From IMG/VR virus record IMGVR_UViG_3300022562_001814, positions 1 through 64,000 of that record: DNA of 64,000 nucleotides, one strand, 5' to 3'. This document shows, piece by piece, positions 16,766 through 24,986 of this stretch. The position numbers and the translations under genes were made by a program. Source of the DNA: a virus. The stretch's first letter is position 1. Each line of letters opens with the position of its first letter. Under the pieces are notes generated by a model that had not been told where the DNA came from, ran no database searches, and saw only the letters and a list, made by a program, of their open reading frames with translations.

Positions 16766-19700
16766 ATGAGTTTTGTTAGTTTACACAATCATTCTTATTA
16801 TTCTATTCTTGATGCTTTGCCATCACCTAAAGAACTTTTTCGTAGGGCTAAAGAATTAAATCAACCCGCCCTTGCTTTAACAGATCATGGTTCGTTCGCC
16901 GGCGCTTGGGATGCATATAAGGCATCAAAAGAAACTGGTGTTAAATTAATTATTGGATCTGAATTTTATTTTTTATCTGATGCTTCTAAAAAAGATGAAA
17001 AAGTTAGACACATAATTTTATTAGCTAAAAATAATTCTGGTTATAGAAATTTATTATCTTTAAATAGATCAGGATTTGACAATCCTATTATTACTGGTAG
17101 GAAAGTTATTCCAATTATTGATTGGAATCTATTATCTAAATATTCTGATGGGGTTATTTGCCTAACGGCTTGTGGTAATGGTATAATTGGACAGCATATC
17201 AATGCAAAAAATTTTGCTGCGGCAGAAAATGATATCAAACATCTTATAGATATTTTTGGAACCGATAATTTGGGTATAGAGGTTCAACCACACGCTTTAA
17301 GTAGGCAGGCAACGCTTTATCACAATGGTATTAATCAGGTTTTTACTAATTTTCATTTAATAAAATTAGCAGAAAAATTTAATCTTAAAGTAGTACCAAC
17401 AACAAATACTCATTATCTTAAAAAAGAACATGCTCCCATGCATGATGTATTATTAGCAATTGGTGCTATGCAACCAATTTATTCTAATGCAAGATTAAAA
17501 TATCCGGTACATGAATTTTATCTTAAATCATATGAAGAAGTAAAAGCATTTTTTGCTAGAAATTTTGGCGATTCCTTTGCCGAAGAAATTTGTAAAAACT
17601 CATTATATTTTGCTGACAAATGCGAAGAGCCAGATTGGATTGATCCTAAATTTTCTAATCCATATGGAAAAGAATTGCCAGTTTTTGCTGTTAAAGAAAC
17701 AAGTGATTATGATAAATTTCAAGATTGGTTAGTCAAACAGTCGGATAAAATACAAAAATTGTCGGAAGATTCGGCTTATCTAAGATTTAAATGTTATGAG
17801 GCTTTTGATCTTAAATTTAAGAATAAATTATCGCTTATAAAGCACAAAGAATATATTGAAAGAATAGAAGAAGAGCTATCTGTTTTAGATTATCAGGGAT
17901 TTAGCTCATATATGTTAATTGTTGCAGATTATATTAATTGGGCAAGAAAAAATAATATTGGAATAGGTCCTGGTAGAGGGAGCGTTGGGGGCTGTTTTAT
18001 TGCATATTTGCTAGGAATTCATAAAGCAGATTCCATACGATATGGACTTATTTTTCCAAGATTTCAAAATAGAGAACGTTCCAGCCCACCAGATATCGAT
18101 CAAGATATAGCAGCTTCAGATAGAGAAAAGGTCATATCATATATTCAACAAAAATATGGACAAGATAAAGTAGCTTTCGTTTCTAATTTTAGTCGTATTA
18201 CTCCCAAAGTTTACGCAAGAGATATTGCAAGATCTTTAGAATTTGGCGGGAACAGAAAAGAAGCTGTTAATATTGGGAATTCAATTGCTGATTCAATTTC
18301 TAAAGAATCTAAAAATTCAATAGATTTTAATGATCTTAAATTAAGTCCTTTATTTATGGAATATGTAAAAAGATATCCTAATCTTGCTTCTAATTCTGAA
18401 ATTTTAGGTAAAATTAGAAATTTTTCTACTCATGCAGCCGCACTCGTTATTTCTAATAGACCTCTTATAGGGTTAGTTCCGGTTAGAAAAGATAAAGATG
18501 GGCATCAAGCTTTAGAATATGAAAAATATAATACAGAAGAAAATGGTCTTCTTAAAATAGATGTTTTGGGATTATCAACTTTGGATTTGATAGAACAAAC
18601 TATTTTACTTATTAATAAAAACAAAAAGAATAAACCAATATCTTTAGAAGATATTGATTTTGAAGATTATGATAAAAAAACATATGATCTTATTTCTAAA
18701 GGAGATACTTACGGGGTATTTCAATTAGGAACAAGTGCCGGTACTATTGATTTATGTAAAAAAATAAAACCTAAAAATATAGAAGATTTGGCAATTATTA
18801 CAACTTTGGCCCGCCCCGCCGCCAAAAATATTATAGATGATTTTATTAAAACACGAGAAGGTAAGCGTGAATTTAAATTATTACATCCTTCATTAAGAAA
18901 TGCTTTTGAAAAAACATATGGGTTTGGTTTGTTTGATGAATCAATTTTACAACTAGGTAAAGATGTAGCTGGTTGGTCTCTTAATGAATCTGATCGTATT
19001 AGAAAAATGATTAAGGAAAAAGGTAAAGATCCAAATAAAGCCAAAAAACTAAGAGAAGAATTTATTGATGGTGCAATCAAAAATGGTATTGGTCGAACCA
19101 TGGCATCTAAAATTTGGGATGAAGAAATTAATAAATTCCAAGGGTATACATTTAATAAATCACATGCCGTACTATATTCTTTTATTTCATATATTACGGC
19201 TTATTTAAAGGCCCATTATCCTGTAGAATTTTTACTAGCTAATTTAATAGCTGAAAATAATTCTAATACCCCAGATGCAGAGGAAAATATAGATAAAGCT
19301 AAAATGGAATTACGTAGATATGGAGTTAATATACTTCCTCCAGATATTAATAAATCTGAAATGGAATATCAATTATTGAATAATAATACGTTATTGACCG
19401 GATTAGATGCTTTAAAATATGTAGGACATGATGCTATTCAAGACATTATTAATAAAAGACCGTTTACTAGTTTTGATGATTTTATGTTAAGAGTAGATAC
19501 AAGAAAAGTAAGATCTTCAGCAATTCAGGCGTTAGCTGCAAGCGGGTGCTTAGATATTTTTAATATTACAAGAAGATCTATTTATTTATATTGTTCTGAT
19601 TATCGTAAAAAATTACAAGTTTGGCTCAAAAAACATGATCCTAAAACTGAAAAATTTAATTTTCCTTGGCCAAATGAATCTGAATGGTCTAAATCAGAAT

Positions 19701-20284
19701 TATTTGCTTTAGAAAAACATTATTTAGGAGAAGCTTTTATTTGTCCTAAAAAAGAAGCATTCGGAACCTTCTTTTTTACAAAAACACATGCTAATATTTC
19801 AACAATTAAATTAAGTAAAAATAGAACATTTTTACCATCAATTAAAGCTGAAATTAAAACAATTTTTGAATTAAAAATAAAAAAGGAAAATAGTAGGTTA
19901 ATAGGCCAGGAAATGGCTAAAGTTGGTATAGAAGACGAATTTGGAATTCAATGTAATTTAACTATATTTCCCGATCGTTGGCAAGAAGTTAAAAAAAGAA
20001 TGAAAATTAATGGTAAAGGGAAAGCGTATTTTGAACCTGGATGTGTTATTCATTTTGCCGGAACTTGTAATTTATATGAAAATGAAATGGGTGTTATTTT
20101 AGAAACATTATTAGAAAGTATGCCTCCTCCAGCGCTTCCACGTGATTTAAAAGCTAGAAAAGTTGCTATTAAAGATTCTGTAACTATCTCGGAAAATTCT
20201 GATTTAATTACCGAGTTAGAAGATCAGTTATTTACAGAAGGTCTTATAGATTTGGATGAAGATCCGTTTTCTTTGGATATATAA
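16766..20284 (+). CDS. dnaE: DNA polymerase III alpha subunit (C-family DnaE)
   Basis: Replicative polymerase of bacterial C-family type. The PHP domain is at the N-terminus (VSLHNHSYYSILD; LALTDHGSFAGAWDA; IGSEFYF; TTNTHYL). The palm has GIGPGRGSVGGCFIAYLLGI, the catalytic pair D443/D445 in PPDIDQDI, and the third Asp D599 in LKIDVLGLSTLD. FSTHAAALVIS and FNKSHAVLYSFISY are further DnaE hallmarks. A helix-hairpin-helix and an OB-like part (VGIEDEFGIQCNLTIFPDRW) follow. At 1172 residues it is full length. It sits alone behind an 85-bp gap with a GAGAGG ribosome site, and the neighbouring ssb, recA and primase genes belong to the same replication set. Confidence 0.96.
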   Translation: MSFVSLHNHSYYSILDALPSPKELFRRAKELNQPALALTDHGSFAGAWDAYKASKETGVKLIIGSEFYFLSDASKKDEKVRHIILLAKNNSGYRNLLSLNRSGFDNPIITGRKVIPIIDWNLLSKYSDGVICLTACGNGIIGQHINAKNFAAAENDIKHLIDIFGTDNLGIEVQPHALSRQATLYHNGINQVFTNFHLIKLAEKFNLKVVPTTNTHYLKKEHAPMHDVLLAIGAMQPIYSNARLKYPVHEFYLKSYEEVKAFFARNFGDSFAEEICKNSLYFADKCEEPDWIDPKFSNPYGKELPVFAVKETSDYDKFQDWLVKQSDKIQKLSEDSAYLRFKCYEAFDLKFKNKLSLIKHKEYIERIEEELSVLDYQGFSSYMLIVADYINWARKNNIGIGPGRGSVGGCFIAYLLGIHKADSIRYGLIFPRFQNRERSSPPDIDQDIAASDREKVISYIQQKYGQDKVAFVSNFSRITPKVYARDIARSLEFGGNRKEAVNIGNSIADSISKESKNSIDFNDLKLSPLFMEYVKRYPNLASNSEILGKIRNFSTHAAALVISNRPLIGLVPVRKDKDGHQALEYEKYNTEENGLLKIDVLGLSTLDLIEQTILLINKNKKNKPISLEDIDFEDYDKKTYDLISKGDTYGVFQLGTSAGTIDLCKKIKPKNIEDLAIITTLARPAAKNIIDDFIKTREGKREFKLLHPSLRNAFEKTYGFGLFDESILQLGKDVAGWSLNESDRIRKMIKEKGKDPNKAKKLREEFIDGAIKNGIGRTMASKIWDEEINKFQGYTFNKSHAVLYSFISYITAYLKAHYPVEFLLANLIAENNSNTPDAEENIDKAKMELRRYGVNILPPDINKSEMEYQLLNNNTLLTGLDALKYVGHDAIQDIINKRPFTSFDDFMLRVDTRKVRSSAIQALAASGCLDIFNITRRSIYLYCSDYRKKLQVWLKKHDPKTEKFNFPWPNESEWSKSELFALEKHYLGEAFICPKKEAFGTFFFTKTHANISTIKLSKNRTFLPSIKAEIKTIFELKIKKENSRLIGQEMAKVGIEDEFGIQCNLTIFPDRWQEVKKRMKINGKGKAYFEPGCVIHFAGTCNLYENEMGVILETLLESMPPPALPRDLKARKVAIKDSVTISENSDLITELEDQLFTEGLIDLDEDPFSLDI

Positions 20285-20308
20285 TATGTGAGAAAAAAGG
20301 TTTCATAT

Positions 20309-21043
20309 ATGAAATGTTATAATTGTAAATGTCAGGTTTCTTCTGATTTTAAATATGCTTTTTCTACTAATTGTTGTCCTAAATGTGGTGATTTTTTAAT
20401 GCCAGTAGAAGTAAAATCTTTGTATGTAAAAATACAAGATTTTCTTAATAAAGATAATAATGATATAGGTGATTTAATAGTATGGTTTCATTCTGAATTC
20501 ATTGCTAATAAGAATGAAAATAATTCATCACAAGTTAATGAAGAGTTGGAAGCTAAAACAGAAATTAATGAAACTATTGTTGAAGTGGGTTTAGATGAAA
20601 ATCTTGAAGATATACAAGTTCAGGAATATGCAGATGCCACTTTGATGTTTAAAAAACCCAAACATTCTCCTAAAAAAATTCAGACCCAAAAAGAACAATC
20701 TCTACTTTCACAAGAAAGAACTAATCTCTTTGCTAAAAGAGCCGGTCTAGATAAACTAGATCAAAATAAAAATAAATATGACAATATTATTAAAGATATT
20801 CAATCTAGTTCTGATGATTCATTAAATGATGATATGGGGTATTCAGAATATAATTCTGATGAAACGTATGAAGAATTTGAGTCTCCCAACTCGTCCCCTT
20901 TATCTAGACAAGAAATTCAATCTGTTGCTAATTTATTTGATACCCCCGAACAATCAACTGATTTTAATGAAATACAAAAAATCCAAAAATTGGAACAATT
21001 AGCTATTACTGGTTCTGTTGGAGTAATTAGGAGATCTGAATAA
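20309..21043 (+). CDS. Zinc-ribbon protein with disordered acidic tail
   Basis: Starts best at ATG 20309, since AAAAAAGG lies 8 bases ahead; a GTG at 20288 would give a longer form. An N-terminal ribbon (KCYNCKCQ...CCPKCGD) is followed by a ~25-residue helix (SLYVKIQDFLNK). A long polar, acidic and probably unstructured region (QSSSDDSLNDDMGYSEYNSD) completes the protein. No family recognised. Position behind dnaE suggests a replication or transcription accessory role, as inference only. Confidence 0.68.
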   Translation: MKCYNCKCQVSSDFKYAFSTNCCPKCGDFLMPVEVKSLYVKIQDFLNKDNNDIGDLIVWFHSEFIANKNENNSSQVNEELEAKTEINETIVEVGLDENLEDIQVQEYADATLMFKKPKHSPKKIQTQKEQSLLSQERTNLFAKRAGLDKLDQNKNKYDNIIKDIQSSSDDSLNDDMGYSEYNSDETYEEFESPNSSPLSRQEIQSVANLFDTPEQSTDFNEIQKIQKLEQLAITGSVGVIRRSE

Positions 21044-21355
21044 ATGGATCCTCAAATAAGAATTATAGATAATAAAAGAATTTTATTAACTCAAGAAGAA
21101 TGGGATTATTATCAATCTATCTGTAAATCTTATGATAAACAAAATTTCAAAGGCGAAGATTTATTTAAAGGATTATTTGAAAGTAATAATGAAGGTATTA
21201 TTACTTTTATTAAACCACCTAGTTCTAAATATACGAGCATGGAAGTATTTTTATATATTGTAGCTATTTTTCAACACCAGCATATGAGATTAATGTATAA
21301 ACAATTACAATCTTTAGTAAAAGAAGTAAAAACTTTAAAAGAAAAGAAAGATTAA
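21044..21355 (+). CDS. Hypothetical protein
   Basis: A 103-residue protein with no recognised family. It has an alpha/beta start (RIIDNKRILLTQEEWDYYQS) and a C-terminal helical stretch ending in a coiled-coil-like LQSLVKEVKTLKEKKD. It begins on the base after the previous stop. Confidence 0.68.
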   Translation: MDPQIRIIDNKRILLTQEEWDYYQSICKSYDKQNFKGEDLFKGLFESNNEGIITFIKPPSSKYTSMEVFLYIVAIFQHQHMRLMYKQLQSLVKEVKTLKEKKD

Positions 21356-21359
21356 TTTA

Positions 21360-21779
21360 ATGAATCAGGAAGAATTAGAAAAATTATTAAATACCTGTTT
21401 AAATGAATTGACTGTAGTTCACCAAGGAGAATGTTCTACTGAGCGCGCCGAAAGAAACGCCGCTTTATTTTTGGAGGCTCAATTTAGATTGTCAGAATAT
21501 TTATCTGGCACCGAACTTCAAGCCAAACGTGTTAAATATGAGATAGAAAGAGTTGCTTCTCAAAAATATTTTGAATATAAAAGTGGAGCACTCGGTAATG
21601 AAAAAAAATTAACCGAAGCCGCCTTAGAACATGCAATATCTAAAGATGATGAAATATTTAAAATGAAAGAAGATATGATTCTAAAAGAATCGGAATATAA
21701 AAAATGGAATTATATAATGAATATTTTGTCCAATGGACATATAATGTATCGTGGCATGTCTCGTAGAGATAATATATGA
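21360..21779 (+). CDS. Hypothetical protein
   Basis: A 139-residue helical, charged protein (AERNAALFLEAQFRLSEYLS; TEAALEHAISKDDEIFKMKE). No recognised domain. Spacing from the previous gene is 4 bp. Its TGA stop overlaps the ATG of a decayed HNH-like gene (ATGA). Confidence 0.7.
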   Translation: MNQEELEKLLNTCLNELTVVHQGECSTERAERNAALFLEAQFRLSEYLSGTELQAKRVKYEIERVASQKYFEYKSGALGNEKKLTEAALEHAISKDDEIFKMKEDMILKESEYKKWNYIMNILSNGHIMYRGMSRRDNI

Positions 21780-21980
21780 ATAAAAAATGTTCTAAATGTA
21801 AAATCATTAAAAATTTCAATGATTTTACTCCATATCAATGCTTCTATGGAAGATGAAAATTTCAAAAAATGTTGGTCATTAGATAATTTAAGACCTTTAA
21901 ATTCTAAACAAAATATATTAGATGGTTCTAATCGAATTAGATATAGTAAAAAAAAGATAAAAGGAAAATTATGGTTGTAA
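21776..21980 (+). pseudogene. Remnant of an HNH-like homing endonuclease
   Basis: The 26-codon frame from ATG 21776 reads MNKKCSKCKIIKNFNDF, the usual zinc-knuckle head of small phage HNH enzymes, and stops at 21854. A second frame in another phase (21846-21980) reads MEDENFKKCWSLDNLRPLNS then KQNILDGS, the usual tail of the same enzymes ('cwslxNLrPLxxxxNxxKg'). The middle, including the HNH catalytic His-Asn part, is missing. This looks like an internally deleted and frame-shifted endonuclease squeezed in just before recA. Confidence 0.68.
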
Positions 21981-22975
21981 AAGAAAAAGTATCTACAAAT
22001 ACAGAAAATAAAAACAATTTAATTGCCGGACTAGATATTGAGAAGTTAGTACAAAAAGCTAAAGAGAGTTATTCTAAAAAAGATAAAGGACTTGCAAAGC
22101 AATTATCAACTGGTGCCACCATCCTAAGACCATCAGATGATAAAGATTTCGTTGTATGGACTAAAGGCGATCATTGGAAAGCCTTAACCAATCTTAAAGG
22201 ATTACCGTTTGGACGTATAGTTCAAATATCTGGAAAACCCGATAGTGGCAAATCCACTCATGCCATGGCATTTATGAAATTTGCTCAAGATCAAGATGTG
22301 CTCGTTATTTTATGGGATAGTGAAAGAAAATTTGGTAGAAAACGTTTTGATGAAAAAATGGATGGTAATTCAGATAAATTGCTAGTTGTTGATACTAACA
22401 AAATTATTGATGGTGCAAGAGCAGTTGCACAATTTGTGCATGCCGCTAAAGAAATGAATCCAGATGTCAAAATTTTGATCGTTTGGGATAGTGTTGGCGC
22501 TTCTTTAAATTCTACAGAAGATAGAGAAGATGATGAAGAATTTTCACAGCAGCCAGGGGTTTCGGCAAAAGAGAATTCATATGCAATCAAAAAATTTAAC
22601 AAATTAGCTAATAAATATAGAGACAAAGAAACTGGCGAAGAAAGTATTGCTACTTTAGTAATTAATCAAACATATGCTTCAATTGGTATGGGTGCCCCAG
22701 CTCAAATTGAAAAAGGCGGCTCCGAAATTTATTATTTATCTAGCGTTATAGTTCAATTATCACGTAAAAAAGATTTGAATAGAGTTCGTGGTGGTGATAA
22801 ATATAAATATGGTATTGTTTCACGTGCCAAAGTTAAGAAAAATCATTTATTCGAAGGAGATGAATGTATTAGCGAATTGGATTTGGTAATTTCAGCCGAT
22901 GGTGTTCATCTCGCTAATGATGTCAAAAACTTTGATGATATTAAAGGTTGGGATGATGAAGAGGGAGACGAATAA
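21971..22975 (+). CDS. recA: RecA/UvsX-family recombinase
   Basis: Strand-exchange ATPase. Walker A is SGKPDSGKSTHAMAF (from Gly88). It is followed by VLVILWDSERKFG, and Walker B is ILIVWDSVGAS, then LVINQTYASIGMGAPAQIEKGG (the loop 2 area) and a SRKK...VKKNH basic part. At 334 residues it lies between RecA (about 350) and T4 UvsX (390). The sequence is divergent from host RecA and closer in style to phage recombinases. Together with SbcCD, the Cas4-like nuclease, SSB and the RuvC-like enzyme it gives a near-complete recombination set. The next gene starts on the last base of its stop. Confidence 0.92.
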   Translation: MVVKEKVSTNTENKNNLIAGLDIEKLVQKAKESYSKKDKGLAKQLSTGATILRPSDDKDFVVWTKGDHWKALTNLKGLPFGRIVQISGKPDSGKSTHAMAFMKFAQDQDVLVILWDSERKFGRKRFDEKMDGNSDKLLVVDTNKIIDGARAVAQFVHAAKEMNPDVKILIVWDSVGASLNSTEDREDDEEFSQQPGVSAKENSYAIKKFNKLANKYRDKETGEESIATLVINQTYASIGMGAPAQIEKGGSEIYYLSSVIVQLSRKKDLNRVRGGDKYKYGIVSRAKVKKNHLFEGDECISELDLVISADGVHLANDVKNFDDIKGWDDEEGDE

Positions 22976-23274
22976 TGCCTATAATTGATATTACACCCAC
23001 AAGCTCACGCATACATGAACGTCCGGTTAAAATAACTCCAATTTATTTAATAACAGAAGTATTATCAAGCGGTACACGCTGGTTGGCCGTTAAATTAGAT
23101 GAGTCTAACAATGTTATCAAGTTTGTTGGGGTAGAGCTAAAAAAAAGTGAAAAACGTGTAGAAGAAAATTATCAAGAAATTTTAAATTCTGCGGACAAGA
23201 CGTTATATAAGGAAGTGTGGTTGCCTTGGCACCAAATTAATTCAATACAAAATCTTATTTTTAAACAAAAATAG
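22975..23274 (+). CDS. Hypothetical protein
   Basis: A 99-residue, one-domain alpha/beta protein (VKITPIYLITEVLSSGTRWL; WLPWHQINSIQNLIF). No family recognised. It is coupled by a one-base overlap to the recA-like gene, so it could be a recombination accessory factor; that is context only. Confidence 0.7.
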   Translation: MPIIDITPTSSRIHERPVKITPIYLITEVLSSGTRWLAVKLDESNNVIKFVGVELKKSEKRVEENYQEILNSADKTLYKEVWLPWHQINSIQNLIFKQK

Positions 23275-23292
23275 TAATTAAGGAGAAATAAA

Positions 23293-23577
23293 ATGAAAAA
23301 AGTATTAACAAATCCAGAAGTAGTACAAACAGTTCGTACCCGTGTTCTTTCGCTTCTTCAACGCCGTAAAGGTCGTTGGCAAGGCACAATGACAGATTTG
23401 CTTGTTGCAATTAGTGGGCGACAAGTACCTGCAATTTGGCCAGGATCTGCATCTGCTTTACGCAGAGTTGTAAATAAAGTTGTTCCAGCAATTCGTCGTG
23501 AAGGATATAAAGTTCAATTCACACGTACACCAGATCATGATCGTAGACGTGTAGTTAGTTTTACTCGTGTCCGTTAA
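23293..23577 (+). CDS. Small basic winged-helix-like DNA-binding protein, probably abundant
   Basis: A 94-residue, arginine-rich protein. The pattern GRWQGTMTDLLVAI...WPGSASALRRVVNKVVPAIRREGY-x-VQF resembles the winged-helix tail found on some phage/plasmid primases and replication proteins ('gxWxGtatELLxaL...wPxsxxxLsrrLxrxxpxLrxxGi'). Here it is a free-standing gene. It has a strong AAGGAG ribosome site. Its C-rich codons (CGT for Arg, CTT, GTT, ACC) are unlike those of its neighbours and shared with the capsid gene. This suggests high expression. It lies between recA and ssb, so replication or nucleoid binding is likely. Confidence 0.72.
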   Translation: MKKVLTNPEVVQTVRTRVLSLLQRRKGRWQGTMTDLLVAISGRQVPAIWPGSASALRRVVNKVVPAIRREGYKVQFTRTPDHDRRRVVSFTRVR

Positions 23578-23654
23578 TTAGTAATAATAATCCATTAAAT
23601 AAGATCGAATAAATATCTTTTATGATTAAATGATCGGAAAAATAAGGAAAATAA

Positions 23655-24341
23655 ATGACAACATTAAAACATGGAGAAATGGCTTGGAATGATGAATCTA
23701 TTGGTACTGATGACCGTAAAGGAAAAAGTAAAGATCGTTATCTTAAATTAAAGCCAGGCTCAAATCTAATTAGAGTATTAACATTACCACATCAATATTT
23801 TCAACACAAATACACTTTTGATGGTGAAAAGGGTTATGGACATCGCATAGATTGTTCAGCCAAACACGGGTTTTGTCCGGTCTGTGCCAAAGGTAACAAA
23901 CCTAAAAAACGATGGTTGTTGGGCGTTATTGATAGATCAACAAATTCATATAAAATTTTAGATGTAGGTTGGTCTATTTTAAGTGATATTCATACTTATG
24001 CAAGTGATGATGATTGGGGCGATCCTATACAATATGATTTTGATATTGTAGTTAATCCTAATGGTGGTCCAATAGGTTATTATAAAGCTGTTGCAAAGCC
24101 TAAAAGACCTCTTTCTGCACAAGATTTAGTGCTAAAAGAGCAAGTTAATCTTGAATACTTGGAAAGTAGGTGTTCACCTCCTGAACCAGGACAAGTTGAA
24201 GAACGATTGAATTCTTTAATGGAAGATTTTCTTAAAGGCGGTAGTTCTGGACAAGTTGAAAAACCGGTTACTTTTTCTTCTAATAGTGAAGATAGTGATT
24301 TTCCAGATAGTGATGCAAAAGCAATTAATTCTCCTTTCTAA
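23655..24341 (+). CDS. ssb: Single-stranded DNA-binding protein (T4 gp32-like)
   Basis: Residues about 25-110 follow the phage gp32-type layout: YLKLKPGSNLIRVLTLPH, then a zinc-like cluster CSAKHGFCPVCAKG, then WLLGVIDRSTNSYKILDVG (OB strands). The C-terminus is acidic and ends in SPF, like the DIPF tip of SSBs that recruits partner proteins. Good SD (TAAGGAAAATAA). The gene is followed directly by a strong terminator, so it ends the transcript that includes recA. Confidence 0.88.
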   Translation: MTTLKHGEMAWNDESIGTDDRKGKSKDRYLKLKPGSNLIRVLTLPHQYFQHKYTFDGEKGYGHRIDCSAKHGFCPVCAKGNKPKKRWLLGVIDRSTNSYKILDVGWSILSDIHTYASDDDWGDPIQYDFDIVVNPNGGPIGYYKAVAKPKRPLSAQDLVLKEQVNLEYLESRCSPPEPGQVEERLNSLMEDFLKGGSSGQVEKPVTFSSNSEDSDFPDSDAKAINSPF

Positions 24342-24358
24342 GAATAATTATTGATTGT

Positions 24359-24393
24359 AAAAGGAGAGATGGAATTCCATCTCTCCTTTTTTT
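24359..24393 (+). terminator. Rho-independent terminator after ssb
   Basis: A perfect stem (AAAGGAGAGATGG / CCATCTCTCCTTT) with an AATT loop is followed by a run of T. It lies 17 bp after the ssb stop. Confidence 0.93.
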
Positions 24394-24419
24394 ATATCTT
24401 TTGATATATAAAAGATATA
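24393..24419. promoter_or_regulatory. 10-bp inverted repeat touching the ruvC-like start codon
   Basis: TATATCTTTT (24393-24402) and AAAAGATATA (24410-24419) are exact reverse complements with a 7-bp loop. The right arm ends on the base before the ATG at 24420. No Shine-Dalgarno is present in this gap, so the structure may control initiation or serve as an operator. Chance in AT-rich DNA is possible. Confidence 0.45.
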
Positions 24420-24986
24420 ATGAAAATAATGTCTTTTGATGTTTCTAGCTCGACAATAGGCTGGGCGGTATTTAATATTAAAAATAATAAAATAAATCTT
24501 TTTGATTCTGGGTTTTTTAAACCTATCAAAAAAAATAATATTTTTGAAAATCTTTCTTATGTGAGAGAGCAGATAAAAAATTTATTAGATGAATATAATC
24601 CAGATGAAATAGCTATTGAAGAGATTGCAAGATTTATGCCAAAATTAAGTTCTGCTAATACTATTATCGTGTTAGCATTGTATAATAGAATGGTCGGTTT
24701 AACAGTTTTTGATCATTTAAAAAAAATTCCTTATTTATATAATGTTATGACGATTCGACATAGTATTAAATTATCTAAAGAATTACCCAAAAAAGAAGAA
24801 ATTCCTGAACTTGTAGAAACGATTTTAAATATTACTTTACCAAGAAAATACACCAAAAATGGAATCATCAAATCCGAATTATATGATGAAGCTGATGCGA
24901 TTGCGTGTGGGCTTTGTCACTGGGTGAAAACTAATAATTTACCTTTAATTAAAATAACATCAAGTAAAGTCAGGAAGAAAAAATGA
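24420..24986 (+). CDS. ruvC: RuvC-like Holliday junction resolvase / RNase H-fold nuclease
   Basis: RNase H-fold resolvase. Asp7 lies in MSFDVSSSTIGWAVF (first catalytic Asp with the RuvC 'D-x-S-x-x-x-G-W/Y' pattern). The second motif is EIAIEEIARF (Glu). The end motif is YDEADAIACGL (family DxxDAxA), giving the fourth acidic residue. At 188 residues it matches RuvC (about 170). In the cell it would resolve branched DNA before packaging. It directly follows the ssb terminator, and its stop overlaps the dnaJ start by 4 bp. Confidence 0.87.
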   Translation: MKIMSFDVSSSTIGWAVFNIKNNKINLFDSGFFKPIKKNNIFENLSYVREQIKNLLDEYNPDEIAIEEIARFMPKLSSANTIIVLALYNRMVGLTVFDHLKKIPYLYNVMTIRHSIKLSKELPKKEEIPELVETILNITLPRKYTKNGIIKSELYDEADAIACGLCHWVKTNNLPLIKITSSKVRKKK

